Assembly: GCA_964008355.1 (NCBI GenBank)
Contig: CAXGBD010000021.1
Coordinates: 1-17,185, forward strand
Direction: 5' to 3'
Source of the DNA: DTSX01 sp964008355
GTDB taxonomy: Bacteria > Pseudomonadota > Gammaproteobacteria > Steroidobacterales > UBA11654
Length of the DNA stretch: 17,185 bases
Shown here: piece after piece, positions 6,613-13,994 of the stretch
How the letters are laid out: every line of letters starts with the position of its first letter
Numbering within the stretch: position 1 is the stretch's first letter
Position numbers and translations under genes: made by a program
The notes under the pieces: model-generated
What the model was told of the DNA's origin: nothing
The model's database searches: none
What the model saw: the letters and a program-made list of their open reading frames with translations, nothing else

Positions 6613-7755
6613 ATGACTAGAAATAAAAAAATTATAGTGGTTATTATTGCAATCTTAGTTGCTGTTAGTTTTTTCTATCAAGGCAATGAGGAAGCAATAA
6701 AAGTAATTGCCACTAAACCAGATATTAGAAACGTCGAACAAACGGTTTCCAATACCAGAGCTGGCACAATTGATGCCTGCAGAAGATCAAAAATGTCACC
6801 AGCAATGGGAGGGCAGATCGCAACACTTGCTGTGGATGAAGGTGACATGGTTGAGAAAGACCAGATTCTTCTTGAGCTTTGGAACAAAGAGACTAAAGCT
6901 AGGGTAAAAGCCGCAGAAAGGAGTGCAGAGCAGGCCTGTATCATCTCGGCGAAAGCTCAGCGAGACGCTGACAGAGCCAATGAGTTATTTTCTAAAGGCT
7001 TAACTTCTGAAGAAGCAAAAGAAGCTGCTGTAACAAACGCTGAATCTGGAGCTGCTGCGTGTAATGCAGCAAAAGCCCAGGTCGAAGTTAGTAAGGCTTC
7101 TTTGGAGAGGACTCAGCTGATTGCACCTTTCGGTGGGATTGTAGCTGAAATAGAAGGAGAACTCGGTGAATATGTTACTCCCTCTCCTGTAGGAGTCGCC
7201 ACTAAACCAACTCTTGATCTAATTGATAACACTTGTATTTATATTAAGGCTCCAATAGATGAAATAGATGCACCTGAAGTTGTTGCTGGATTGAAATCAA
7301 GAATTACTATGGATGCTTTTGGGCAAAAAGAGTTTCCTGCTACTGTAAGACGAGTTGCTCCATATGTTCTTGATTTAGAGAAACAGGCGAGAACGGTTGA
7401 AATTGAAGCTGTCTTTGATAATCCTCAAGAGTTTCTTTTGCCTGGGTATAGCGCTGATATTACAATTATCATTGACACATCTGAAGCGACCTTAAGCATC
7501 CCTTCACAAGCATTAATGGCTGGTGGTTTTGTTTATCTTATTAACTCAGATAACACCATCTCTAAAACAGAGATTGAAGTCGGTCTTTCTAATTGGCAAC
7601 ACACTGAAGTTCTTAGTGGGCTTACCATTGAGAATGAGATTGTTTTATCAGTGGATAGACTGGGATTAGAAGATGGCGCCACGATCATTGTTGAGGAAAC
7701 AGATAAATCCGATGAAGAAGAGACTGATACCAGTATCAATGTAGAACTCGATTAA
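6613..7755 (+). CDS. MacA/HlyD-type periplasmic adaptor subunit of an ABC efflux pump
   Basis: The adaptor should bridge the inner-membrane ABC transporter encoded next door to an outer-membrane channel. The 380-residue protein has an N-terminal membrane anchor (residues 6-21), then a biotinyl/lipoyl half-motif (PAMGGQIATLAVDEGDMVEK, 63-82), a helical hairpin (about 95-165, turn near 130), the second lipoyl half (LIAPFGGIVAEIEGELGEYV, 169-188), a beta-barrel domain including APYVLDLEKQARTVE, and a membrane-proximal domain ending in an acidic tail (DKSDEEETD). Four cysteines, at 56, 109, 150 and 208, are unusual for a periplasmic adaptor; 109 and 150 lie at nearly equal distance from the hairpin turn. 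It starts a four-gene operon, 14 bases before the ATPase gene. No Shine-Dalgarno is visible. The substrate is unknown. Confidence 0.88.
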   Translation: MTRNKKIIVVIIAILVAVSFFYQGNEEAIKVIATKPDIRNVEQTVSNTRAGTIDACRRSKMSPAMGGQIATLAVDEGDMVEKDQILLELWNKETKARVKAAERSAEQACIISAKAQRDADRANELFSKGLTSEEAKEAAVTNAESGAAACNAAKAQVEVSKASLERTQLIAPFGGIVAEIEGELGEYVTPSPVGVATKPTLDLIDNTCIYIKAPIDEIDAPEVVAGLKSRITMDAFGQKEFPATVRRVAPYVLDLEKQARTVEIEAVFDNPQEFLLPGYSADITIIIDTSEATLSIPSQALMAGGFVYLINSDNTISKTEIEVGLSNWQHTEVLSGLTIENEIVLSVDRLGLEDGATIIVEETDKSDEEETDTSINVELD

Positions 7756-7769
7756 CATATCATTGACCA

Positions 7770-8444
7770 ATGATTCATTTAGAAAATTTATGTCGACATT
7801 TTGAAGTGGGCAATCAAATAGTCCGCGCCTTAGATGAAATAGATCTAGAAATTAATCAGAACGAATACGTGTCCATAATGGGTGTTTCAGGGTCTGGGAA
7901 ATCCACACTACTTAATATACTTGGATTATTGGATACACCAACCTCAGGTAATTATGTTTTGTCTGGTGTTAGTACATCAAAAATGAATGATGATGAGATG
8001 GCTCATATCCGATCAACAAAAATTGGATTTATTTTCCAATCTTTTCATTTAATACCAAGGTTGACAGCCGCGGAGAATGTTGAAATGCCTATGGTCTTAT
8101 CAGGTCTAAACTTAAAAGAAAGAAAGGAGAAGGTTGACAATGCTCTGGCCAGGGTGAGCCTCACTGACAGATCAGATCACAGGCCTGAACAGCTTTCAGG
8201 CGGACAAAGACAACGTGTAGCCATAGCCAGATCAATTGTTATGGAGCCTGATGTGTTATTAGCTGATGAACCAACAGGAAATCTTGATTCTATATCCAGT
8301 AAAGAAATTATCAAACTAATAGAGGAGCTGAATAAGGGCGGTTTAACTCTTCTGGTCGTAACCCATGATATTGAGATGGGCTCACGCTCTAATAGATTGA
8401 TTGAACTCCTTGATGGAAAAATCGTTAAAGATAAAAAGAATTAA
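7770..8444 (+). CDS. MacB/LolD-type ABC transporter ATP-binding protein
   Basis: This 224-residue stand-alone ATPase powers the two permeases encoded immediately downstream. All nucleotide-binding motifs are intact: Walker A GVSGSGKS (38-45), Q-loop glutamine Gln90 in IFQSFHLIPR, signature LSGGQ (142-146), Walker B VLLADE (162-167) with catalytic Glu167, D-loop NLD (171-173) and switch His199 in VVTHD. Length and the PTGNLDS context match the MacB/LolD/FtsE group of ABC ATPases that work mechanically on FtsX-fold permeases. Unlike E. coli MacB, ATPase and permease are separate proteins. The stop codon is 2 bases before the next start, implying translational coupling. Confidence 0.93.
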   Translation: MIHLENLCRHFEVGNQIVRALDEIDLEINQNEYVSIMGVSGSGKSTLLNILGLLDTPTSGNYVLSGVSTSKMNDDEMAHIRSTKIGFIFQSFHLIPRLTAAENVEMPMVLSGLNLKERKEKVDNALARVSLTDRSDHRPEQLSGGQRQRVAIARSIVMEPDVLLADEPTGNLDSISSKEIIKLIEELNKGGLTLLVVTHDIEMGSRSNRLIELLDGKIVKDKKN

Positions 8445-8446
8445 TT

Positions 8447-9661
8447 ATGCGTTTTTATGATCTATTATTTTTAGCGTTTAGCACTCTGATACGATACCCA
8501 TTGCGAACATTAATGTTACTCATTGCAACCTCCATTGGGGTTATGGCTGTCATTCTTTTAACAGCTGTTGGAGAAGGGGCCAGAGACTACATCACTGGGG
8601 AATTCAAGGATATGGGCACCAATCTGCTTATTGTTCTACCAGGGAAAAATGAGACCACAGGAGGAGGCTCACCTGTTGATCTAGCTGGTGTTGCGCCAAG
8701 AGATTTGACCGTTGAAGACGCGATTAGTTTAAGACAAATTGAAGCAATCAATAGAATTGCACCAATTGTCGTAGGAGAAACACCGGCGCAATTTAATGGC
8801 TTGGAGAGATCTGTCCCAATCATAGGCACAACCCCCTCTTTTTTAGCAGTCAGACAATGGGAAATGGAGAGCGGTAATTTTTTACCTGGTGTTACTCTGG
8901 ATCGATCCCCTCCGGTGTGTGTGATTGGCAAAGAAGTTGAATCTGAACTCTTTGGTAAAAACAATGCTCTAGGTCAATGGTTAAGAGTAGGTGATAGACG
9001 TTGTCGTGTTACTGGTATTATCGGCACTGAAGGAAGAGCGATTGGGATCGATGTACAAAAAATTGTAGTTATGCCTGTGAGTTTAGCCACCGCACTGTTC
9101 AACCGACCCTCGTTATTCAGAATCATAGCAGAGGCAAGAAATTCTTGGGAGATGGATCATATCAAGAAAGAAATCATTAGAATCATAAAAAAGCGTCATC
9201 AGGGCAAGGAAGATATTACGGTCATCAGGCAAGATGCTGTGATGAAATCTTTTGATAATATCTTTAATGTCTTGACCATGGCTTTAGGTTCTATTGCCTC
9301 TATTAGCTTATTTGTGGCTGGGATTCTTATTATGAATGTGATGTTAGTTGCTGTCTCTCAACGACAATCAGAGATTGGTCTGCTTAAGGCTATTGGTGCT
9401 AAAAATAAGCAGATTAATTATTTATTTATTACGGAAGCTATTATTCTATCTGGATCAGGAGCTATTCTTGGGCTGATCTTGGGACACACCACCACACAAG
9501 TTCTAAAACTGGCTTTTCCTACTTTTAATTTTTTACCGCCACTATGGGCATCATTTGTTTCTCTCATTGTGGCTTTGCTATCAGGGATTATTTTTGGCTT
9601 ACTTCCTGCGAGAAGAGCTTCTAAGCTAGATCCTGTGATCGCTTTATCAGGGAATAAGTAA
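8447..9661 (+). CDS. FtsX/MacB-like ABC transporter permease (first of two)
   Basis: The 404-residue inner-membrane permease has the MacB topology: a cytoplasmic N-terminal stretch with PLRTL, a first membrane span (about 20-40), a large periplasmic domain with GEGARDYI and MGTNLLIVLPG following it, then three C-terminal spans starting near residue 283. The conserved cytoplasmic motif QRQSEIGLLKAIGA sits between the second and third spans and should contact the ATPase; the C-terminus has the typical PARRASKLDPVIAL. It is followed after a single base by a second, clearly different permease of the same family, so the pair probably forms a heterodimer rather than the MacB homodimer. The pump is more likely to handle periplasmic or membrane-bound substrates than to form a true cytoplasmic channel. 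Confidence 0.9.
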   Translation: MRFYDLLFLAFSTLIRYPLRTLMLLIATSIGVMAVILLTAVGEGARDYITGEFKDMGTNLLIVLPGKNETTGGGSPVDLAGVAPRDLTVEDAISLRQIEAINRIAPIVVGETPAQFNGLERSVPIIGTTPSFLAVRQWEMESGNFLPGVTLDRSPPVCVIGKEVESELFGKNNALGQWLRVGDRRCRVTGIIGTEGRAIGIDVQKIVVMPVSLATALFNRPSLFRIIAEARNSWEMDHIKKEIIRIIKKRHQGKEDITVIRQDAVMKSFDNIFNVLTMALGSIASISLFVAGILIMNVMLVAVSQRQSEIGLLKAIGAKNKQINYLFITEAIILSGSGAILGLILGHTTTQVLKLAFPTFNFLPPLWASFVSLIVALLSGIIFGLLPARRASKLDPVIALSGNK

Positions 9662-9662
9662 T

Positions 9663-10865
9663 ATGAAAATTAAAGATATTTTTCTCTTTTCTTCTTACTC
9701 TGTAATCTCTCAGAGAATGAGGAGCTTCCTAACCTCTCTTGGTATTGCAGTTGGGGTTGTTTGTGTGATTTTCTTAACGAGTTTGGGTCAAGGCTTACAA
9801 GATTACATTGTTGGACAATTTACTCAGTTTGGTACTAATATCATTGGCATATCACCTGGCAAAGAGCAAACAATGGGTATGCCTTTGGGAGTTTTCGGTA
9901 CTGTCAGACCGTTATCGTTTGAAGACGCAGAAGCGCTTGAACGACTACCAATTATTGAAACAGTAGTTCCAGTTTCCGGTGGTGCTGGTGAAATTGAAAG
10001 CGCTGATCGCATGAGGAGATCAATGGTTGTAGGCACCGGCTCTGATTACGATATTATTGTTGGCTCAGAGGATAATATGGTCGGTCAATACTTGCCTGAT
10101 GATAACCCAAAAACACCAAGAGCTTATGCCGTTCTTGGCCCTACAATGAAAGAGGAATTGTTCGGTACAAAAAACCCATTAGGGTTAACAGTTAGAGTGA
10201 ACTCTGTAAGATTCCGTGTGGTGGGGGTGTTGCCATCAAAAGGTGATTTTCTAGGTATGGATCTTGACGATGCTATTTATATACCCATAGCTAAATTTAA
10301 TTCAATGTTCAATAGGGATGGATTCCAAGAGATTGATCTCATTCATAAGGATAATGTAACAGCGGATGAAGCTGTGGCTTCAATAAGAAGATTAATGATT
10401 AGCCGTCATGGGGGCGATGACATTACCATTACCACTCAAGCGGATATGTTGGAATCCTTAGGTGAAATTATGAAATGGTTGAAATTTACAGTTGCTGCTT
10501 TTGGTGGAATTTCACTCTTAGTAGGTGGAGTCGGTATATTCACAATCATGACAGTTGCTGTCAATGAAAGAACCTCAGAAATTGGAGTGTTAAGAGCCAT
10601 CGGTGCTTCACGCAGGAGAATTCAAGATGTGTTCTTATTGGAATCTATTTTTCTAGCTATCTTAGGAGCCATCTTAGGGCTCTCTATTGGATTTCTTGCC
10701 ATTAATATAGCTCTGTCTATTTATCCTGATATGCCAATTGCCATCGCTTGGGAATATATCGTTTATGCAGTTGTAATTTCTCTTTTTATTGGGTTAGTTG
10801 CTGGTTATCTGCCTGCCAGGGCTGCAGCCCAACTCGATCCTATAGAAGCTTTGAGGACTGATTAA
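9663..10865 (+). CDS. FtsX/MacB-like ABC transporter permease (second of two)
   Basis: A 400-residue paralogue of the preceding permease with the same layout: N-terminal span (about 22-42) after QRMRSFLTSLG, periplasmic domain opening with FGTNIIGISPG, and three C-terminal spans from about residue 278. The ATPase-contact motif is ERTSEIGVLRAIGASRRRI and the C-terminus is PARAAAQLDPIEALR, both closer to the family consensus than in the first permease. A GGGA about 9 bases upstream of the ATG may serve as ribosome binding site; it lies within the end of the preceding gene. This is the last gene of the efflux operon, and no outer-membrane TolC-like gene follows. Its TAA overlaps the TAA of the convergent glutathione transferase gene in the palindrome TTAA (10862-10865). 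Confidence 0.9.
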   Translation: MKIKDIFLFSSYSVISQRMRSFLTSLGIAVGVVCVIFLTSLGQGLQDYIVGQFTQFGTNIIGISPGKEQTMGMPLGVFGTVRPLSFEDAEALERLPIIETVVPVSGGAGEIESADRMRRSMVVGTGSDYDIIVGSEDNMVGQYLPDDNPKTPRAYAVLGPTMKEELFGTKNPLGLTVRVNSVRFRVVGVLPSKGDFLGMDLDDAIYIPIAKFNSMFNRDGFQEIDLIHKDNVTADEAVASIRRLMISRHGGDDITITTQADMLESLGEIMKWLKFTVAAFGGISLLVGGVGIFTIMTVAVNERTSEIGVLRAIGASRRRIQDVFLLESIFLAILGAILGLSIGFLAINIALSIYPDMPIAIAWEYIVYAVVISLFIGLVAGYLPARAAAQLDPIEALRTD

Positions 10866-11527
10866 GAAGCGATTCGTTGCATCATATTTGAATATGTTGC
10901 GATATGTGATTCAGTTGGTGAGAATGTTTCTAAATAGCTCTTTCTATCTTGCATTGCATCCCACCAGGATCTAATTTTCCTGCATTCTTTTGGCCATTTA
11001 GCATCAAACAAGTGCTCGTATGCTCCAAAACGTTCAAAGAATGGAGCGTAGTGTAAATCTACCAAACTTATTTTTTCACCCATCCAAAATAGGCCATCTT
11101 TATTTTTCTGAAAACATTCAGTTTCAATGAACATGAGTTTTTCTTTTATATTTTGATGATTTTTCTTTTGTTTCTCTGGATCATTTCTGTCCCTCATCAA
11201 TCGAGTACAAGCAGGCAGGTAATGGTTTGAACAATAATCTATCCAAATTCTCGCATTAGCACGTTCAAAATGATCTGTGGGCATTAAGGGTGTTTCTGGG
11301 AATCTTTCATCTAAGTATTCATTGATGATAGCTGATTCGTAAATAGTATGGCCTTCATGAGAGAGAACAGGGACTTTCCCATATGGGGATACGGATGCGA
11401 ACCAATCTGGTTTGTTGTACACATCAATTTCAATCAGTTCAAACGGTAAGTTTTTCTCGATCAACACCATCCTGGTCCTTTGGGCAAAAGGACATTTGTC
11501 AAAACTGTATATTTTAATCTCAGACAT
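10862..11527 (-). CDS. Cysteine-type glutathione S-transferase (omega/DHAR-like)
   Basis: The 221-residue protein has a thioredoxin-like N-domain with the active-site motif DKCPFAQR; Cys12 would form the mixed disulfide with glutathione, as in omega-class and related enzymes that reduce dehydroascorbate, disulfides or glutathionyl adducts. GKVPVL (50-55) gives the cis-proline loop and ESAIINEYL (64-72) the glutamyl-binding Glu-Ser pair. An all-helical C-domain follows from about residue 88. No signal peptide is seen, so it is cytoplasmic. It resembles SspA as well, but SspA proteins lack the CPFAQR cysteine and usually travel with sspB, which is absent. It is the last gene of a likely three-gene operon, 3 bases after the M20 peptidase stop. 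Confidence 0.88.
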   Translation of the reverse strand: MSEIKIYSFDKCPFAQRTRMVLIEKNLPFELIEIDVYNKPDWFASVSPYGKVPVLSHEGHTIYESAIINEYLDERFPETPLMPTDHFERANARIWIDYCSNHYLPACTRLMRDRNDPEKQKKNHQNIKEKLMFIETECFQKNKDGLFWMGEKISLVDLHYAPFFERFGAYEHLFDAKWPKECRKIRSWWDAMQDRKSYLETFSPTESHIATYSNMMQRIAS

Positions 11528-11530
11528 CGT

Positions 11531-12901
11531 TCATAACTGTTTCATTAATTGATACCAGAATTCAAGTGAAGCGGCAAAAGCATCAACCTCAACTCTTTCA
11601 TTCAATCCGTGCGCTCTCCCACCTGTTGGATCCTCCATAATACCACTTGTGCCGTATACTGGTATTCCTGCACTGCGAAGATAGATGGCATCAGTGGCAC
11701 CGGTTTCCATCATTGGAACTACAGGAATGTTTTGAAAGGTTTTATTAACTGCAGTTTTAATTAATTTTTCCACTTGTTTTGTGAGTATCGAGGGTGGGCT
11801 TTTAACCGCGGGGTAGGACACCGTAACCACAACCTTGTCACCTGCAATTTTTTGAATTATTGCAAGAATTTCATCTGGATCTTCATGCGGTAGCACTCGA
11901 CAGTTGACGGTTGCGCTAACATGCACCGGCAATGCGTTTTCTGCATGACCTCCAAACAATTGTGTTGCAACGCAAGTGGTTCTAAGTTGTGCATTTAATT
12001 CGGGATCCTGATCAATCAAATCAATCTTGCCAACATCGCTAGTACCTGCAAGTATCTTATTAATTATTTCCGATAGTTTTTCCGGGTATTCGTTTGCAGT
12101 GAATTCAAGGTTTTTTCGAGAGGTTTGGTTGAGACTGATGGGAAATTGATATCTTTCCAATCGTTCTAGAGCATGCATCAAATCATAGATAGCATTCTCA
12201 CTTCTGGGTACAGAGCTGTGCCCTCCTGCATTTCTCGCTTCCAGGTTCAAGGTCATGTATATTTTTTCAGCGGTTTGGACTTGGAAAGATTTGGGAGCAT
12301 CCATGGTTCCACTGACATATCCGGCATCGGTATTAAATGCAAAAGCTGCTCGTTTCACTTGCTCCAGATTGTCCTTAAAATAAGCAATACCGTCCATTTG
12401 GGTTTCTTCATCTCCTGTCAACAACATAATAATGTCATTGTCAGGGATAAAACCTTCTGTTTTTAAACGGATGAAAGTTGTGATTAAGGCAGCAGCTCCT
12501 CCTTTGTTGTCACTGGTTCCTCTGCCATACAAGAAGCCATCCTTTTCAACCATTTGATAAGGATTTGTATCCCAGGATTCGGTAACAGAAGGAACAACAT
12601 CGAGATGCGCCATGACTATAACAGGACGTTCTGACTCTTTGCCTTTCAGTGTTGCAACCAGCCCTTGAGTGGTCGAAGTTGGCCCAACAATTGTTAAATT
12701 ATCTTGATCAAATCCAGCAGATCTCAGTTTCTCTGATGCATATTCACTTGCTCTAGTAGCTAACCCCTCAGACTCGGTTGACTTGATCTGAATTAAATCC
12801 GCAAGAGTTGCTTTGCCAACTTCAAAGTAATTATTCTCTGCCAAAACCGGAAAAGAAAATAAAACTAGATAGGTCAAAATCAATGTTCTTTTATTAATCA
12901 T
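11531..12901 (-). CDS. Exported M20-family zinc metallopeptidase
   Basis: A 456-residue di-zinc peptidase or amidohydrolase with an N-terminal signal peptide (hydrophobic core 7-20, cleavage near VLA-EN at 21), so it acts in the periplasm. Expected M20 residues are in place: His99 in MAHLDVVP, bridging Asp131 in GRGTSDNKGG, general base Glu165 and metal ligand Glu166 in TGDEET, Asp192 in NTDAG, His228 in AGGHSS of the dimerisation lid, and His431 in GGRAHGLNE. The lid domain spans roughly 210-325. The family includes carboxypeptidases, dipeptidases and acetylornithine-deacetylase relatives; export favours use of peptides or acyl-amino acids from outside. It sits between the alpha/beta hydrolase (22 bases upstream) and the glutathione transferase (3 bases downstream). 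Confidence 0.92.
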   Translation of the reverse strand: MINKRTLILTYLVLFSFPVLAENNYFEVGKATLADLIQIKSTESEGLATRASEYASEKLRSAGFDQDNLTIVGPTSTTQGLVATLKGKESERPVIVMAHLDVVPSVTESWDTNPYQMVEKDGFLYGRGTSDNKGGAAALITTFIRLKTEGFIPDNDIIMLLTGDEETQMDGIAYFKDNLEQVKRAAFAFNTDAGYVSGTMDAPKSFQVQTAEKIYMTLNLEARNAGGHSSVPRSENAIYDLMHALERLERYQFPISLNQTSRKNLEFTANEYPEKLSEIINKILAGTSDVGKIDLIDQDPELNAQLRTTCVATQLFGGHAENALPVHVSATVNCRVLPHEDPDEILAIIQKIAGDKVVVTVSYPAVKSPPSILTKQVEKLIKTAVNKTFQNIPVVPMMETGATDAIYLRSAGIPVYGTSGIMEDPTGGRAHGLNERVEVDAFAASLEFWYQLMKQL

Positions 12902-12923
12902 TTAATTGGTCTTTAGACTTTAT

Positions 12924-13877
12924 TCAGTCCGATTTTACAAGATAATCAAAGGCATCTATAGCTGTTTCTTTACCAATTTCCTGTACTAATTGATGGCCTG
13001 CTGTTGAATAAATAATTTTTTCAACTGCAGACGCATTAACCAATAACTCTGCCATTTCATCAGCCAGCTCAACCGGTACAATTGAATTTTTTGCTCCCCA
13101 CATAATTAGAGTTGGTGACTGAACATTGGTAATAACTTTATCAATGTCTCCAGAGATATATTGCCTCATTCGAGCCATTTGGGCATCACGTTGACCTTCT
13201 CTTAGAAGCAAATCATGCCATCTAGTAACTAATTCATCAGTGATCCTAGATGGATCTCCAAATCCAGAATTCAATAATCCTGCCACAAGTTTCTTTGGTG
13301 TGATGCGTGTGATTATATCCATAAAGAAGGGGAGGTTTGGAGGTTCTAATTTTCCTCTGGCCCTTGGATTGAGAGCACCGGGACTGACCAAAATTAATTG
13401 TTTAACTTGATCTGGATGTCTTTCAGCATAATGCAAGCTGATAGTTCCGCCTATGGAAGCTCCAGCTAATGTCATTTCATCCACAGATAAGTAGTCCATA
13501 AGCTTCTCAAACAAATACAGAGTTCGTTCTAGACTGTAGTTATTTTCTGGATCAGAGCTCGTTAGACCATGTCCTGCTAAATCAAAACGGATGACTCGAT
13601 AAGTTGGGATAAGTTGTTCGACCCAAGGTTCCCAGTCAATCAAATTGGCATAATTTGCATGAAGAAGAACAATACATGGTCCTGCTCCCTGATCAGTATA
13701 GTGAATCCGAACTCCATCTATGGTGACAAATGAGGAACTATCGAGACGGTATTGTGCTTCTACTTCCTGAATATTTTTTTCTGCTGGAAACCTTGCTCCG
13801 AATAAAAGCACAATCGAGATTATTCCAATACATCCCACAATGATTAAGATAAGTTGTTTAACAATTTTTATTAACAT
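12924..13877 (-). CDS. Membrane-anchored alpha/beta hydrolase with an altered acid residue
   Basis: From the ATG at 13877 the product has 317 residues (a TTG four codons earlier, at 13889, is the alternative start; no Shine-Dalgarno separates them). An N-terminal hydrophobic segment (about 8-27) looks like an uncleaved anchor facing the periplasm. The fold is clear: HYTDQGAGPCIVLLHA, then FDLAGHG, nucleophile elbow GASIGG with Ser141, and the catalytic histidine His295 in TAGHQLVQE. At the usual acid position, consensus 'WG.kD..vP', the protein reads WGAKNSIVP with Asn264 (codon AAT), so the canonical aspartate is missing; the acid may come from another strand, or activity may be reduced. It resembles haloperoxidase, esterase or C-C hydrolase relatives; substrate unknown. 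First gene of the likely operon with the M20 peptidase and glutathione transferase. Confidence 0.87.
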   Translation of the reverse strand: MLIKIVKQLILIIVGCIGIISIVLLFGARFPAEKNIQEVEAQYRLDSSSFVTIDGVRIHYTDQGAGPCIVLLHANYANLIDWEPWVEQLIPTYRVIRFDLAGHGLTSSDPENNYSLERTLYLFEKLMDYLSVDEMTLAGASIGGTISLHYAERHPDQVKQLILVSPGALNPRARGKLEPPNLPFFMDIITRITPKKLVAGLLNSGFGDPSRITDELVTRWHDLLLREGQRDAQMARMRQYISGDIDKVITNVQSPTLIMWGAKNSIVPVELADEMAELLVNASAVEKIIYSTAGHQLVQEIGKETAIDAFDYLVKSD

Positions 13878-13904
13878 GCAAATATACAAAGAAATGATTA
13901 GTAG

Positions 13905-13933
13905 TTGTTATACCCTACTATAGTTTTTATGCT
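13905..13933 (+). promoter_or_regulatory. Candidate promoter of the beta-propeller gene
   Basis: TTGTTA (13905-13910), a 17-base spacer and TATGCT (13928-13933) match the sigma70 boxes at four of six positions each, 61 bases before the preferred ATG. It lies in the divergent gap upstream of the alpha/beta hydrolase gene. The match was made by eye. Confidence 0.25.
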
Positions 13934-13978
13934 ATCGTTTTGAGAGTTTATACAAAATATATTTGACCATAAAAAAGT

Positions 13979-13985
13979 GGAAAAG
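13979..13985 (+). promoter_or_regulatory. Ribosome binding site supporting the ATG start of the propeller gene
   Basis: The purine run GGAAAAG ends 9 bases before the ATG at 13995, a normal spacing. The upstream in-frame GTG at 13977 has no such sequence before it, so the ATG is preferred. Confidence 0.35.
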
Positions 13986-13994
13986 ATAAATACC

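Noticed and set aside
10862..11527. SspA (stringent starvation protein A) for the glutathione transferase-like gene.
   Set aside because: The CPFAQR active-site cysteine is typical of omega-type enzymes, and there is no neighbouring sspB or ribosomal gene context.
13878..13889. TTG start for the alpha/beta hydrolase gene.
   Set aside because: An ATG follows four codons later and gives a normal membrane anchor; nothing supports the rarer codon.
13977..13994. GTG start for the propeller gene.
   Set aside because: No ribosome binding sequence precedes it, while GGAAAAG is well placed for the ATG at 13995. It remains an alternative.
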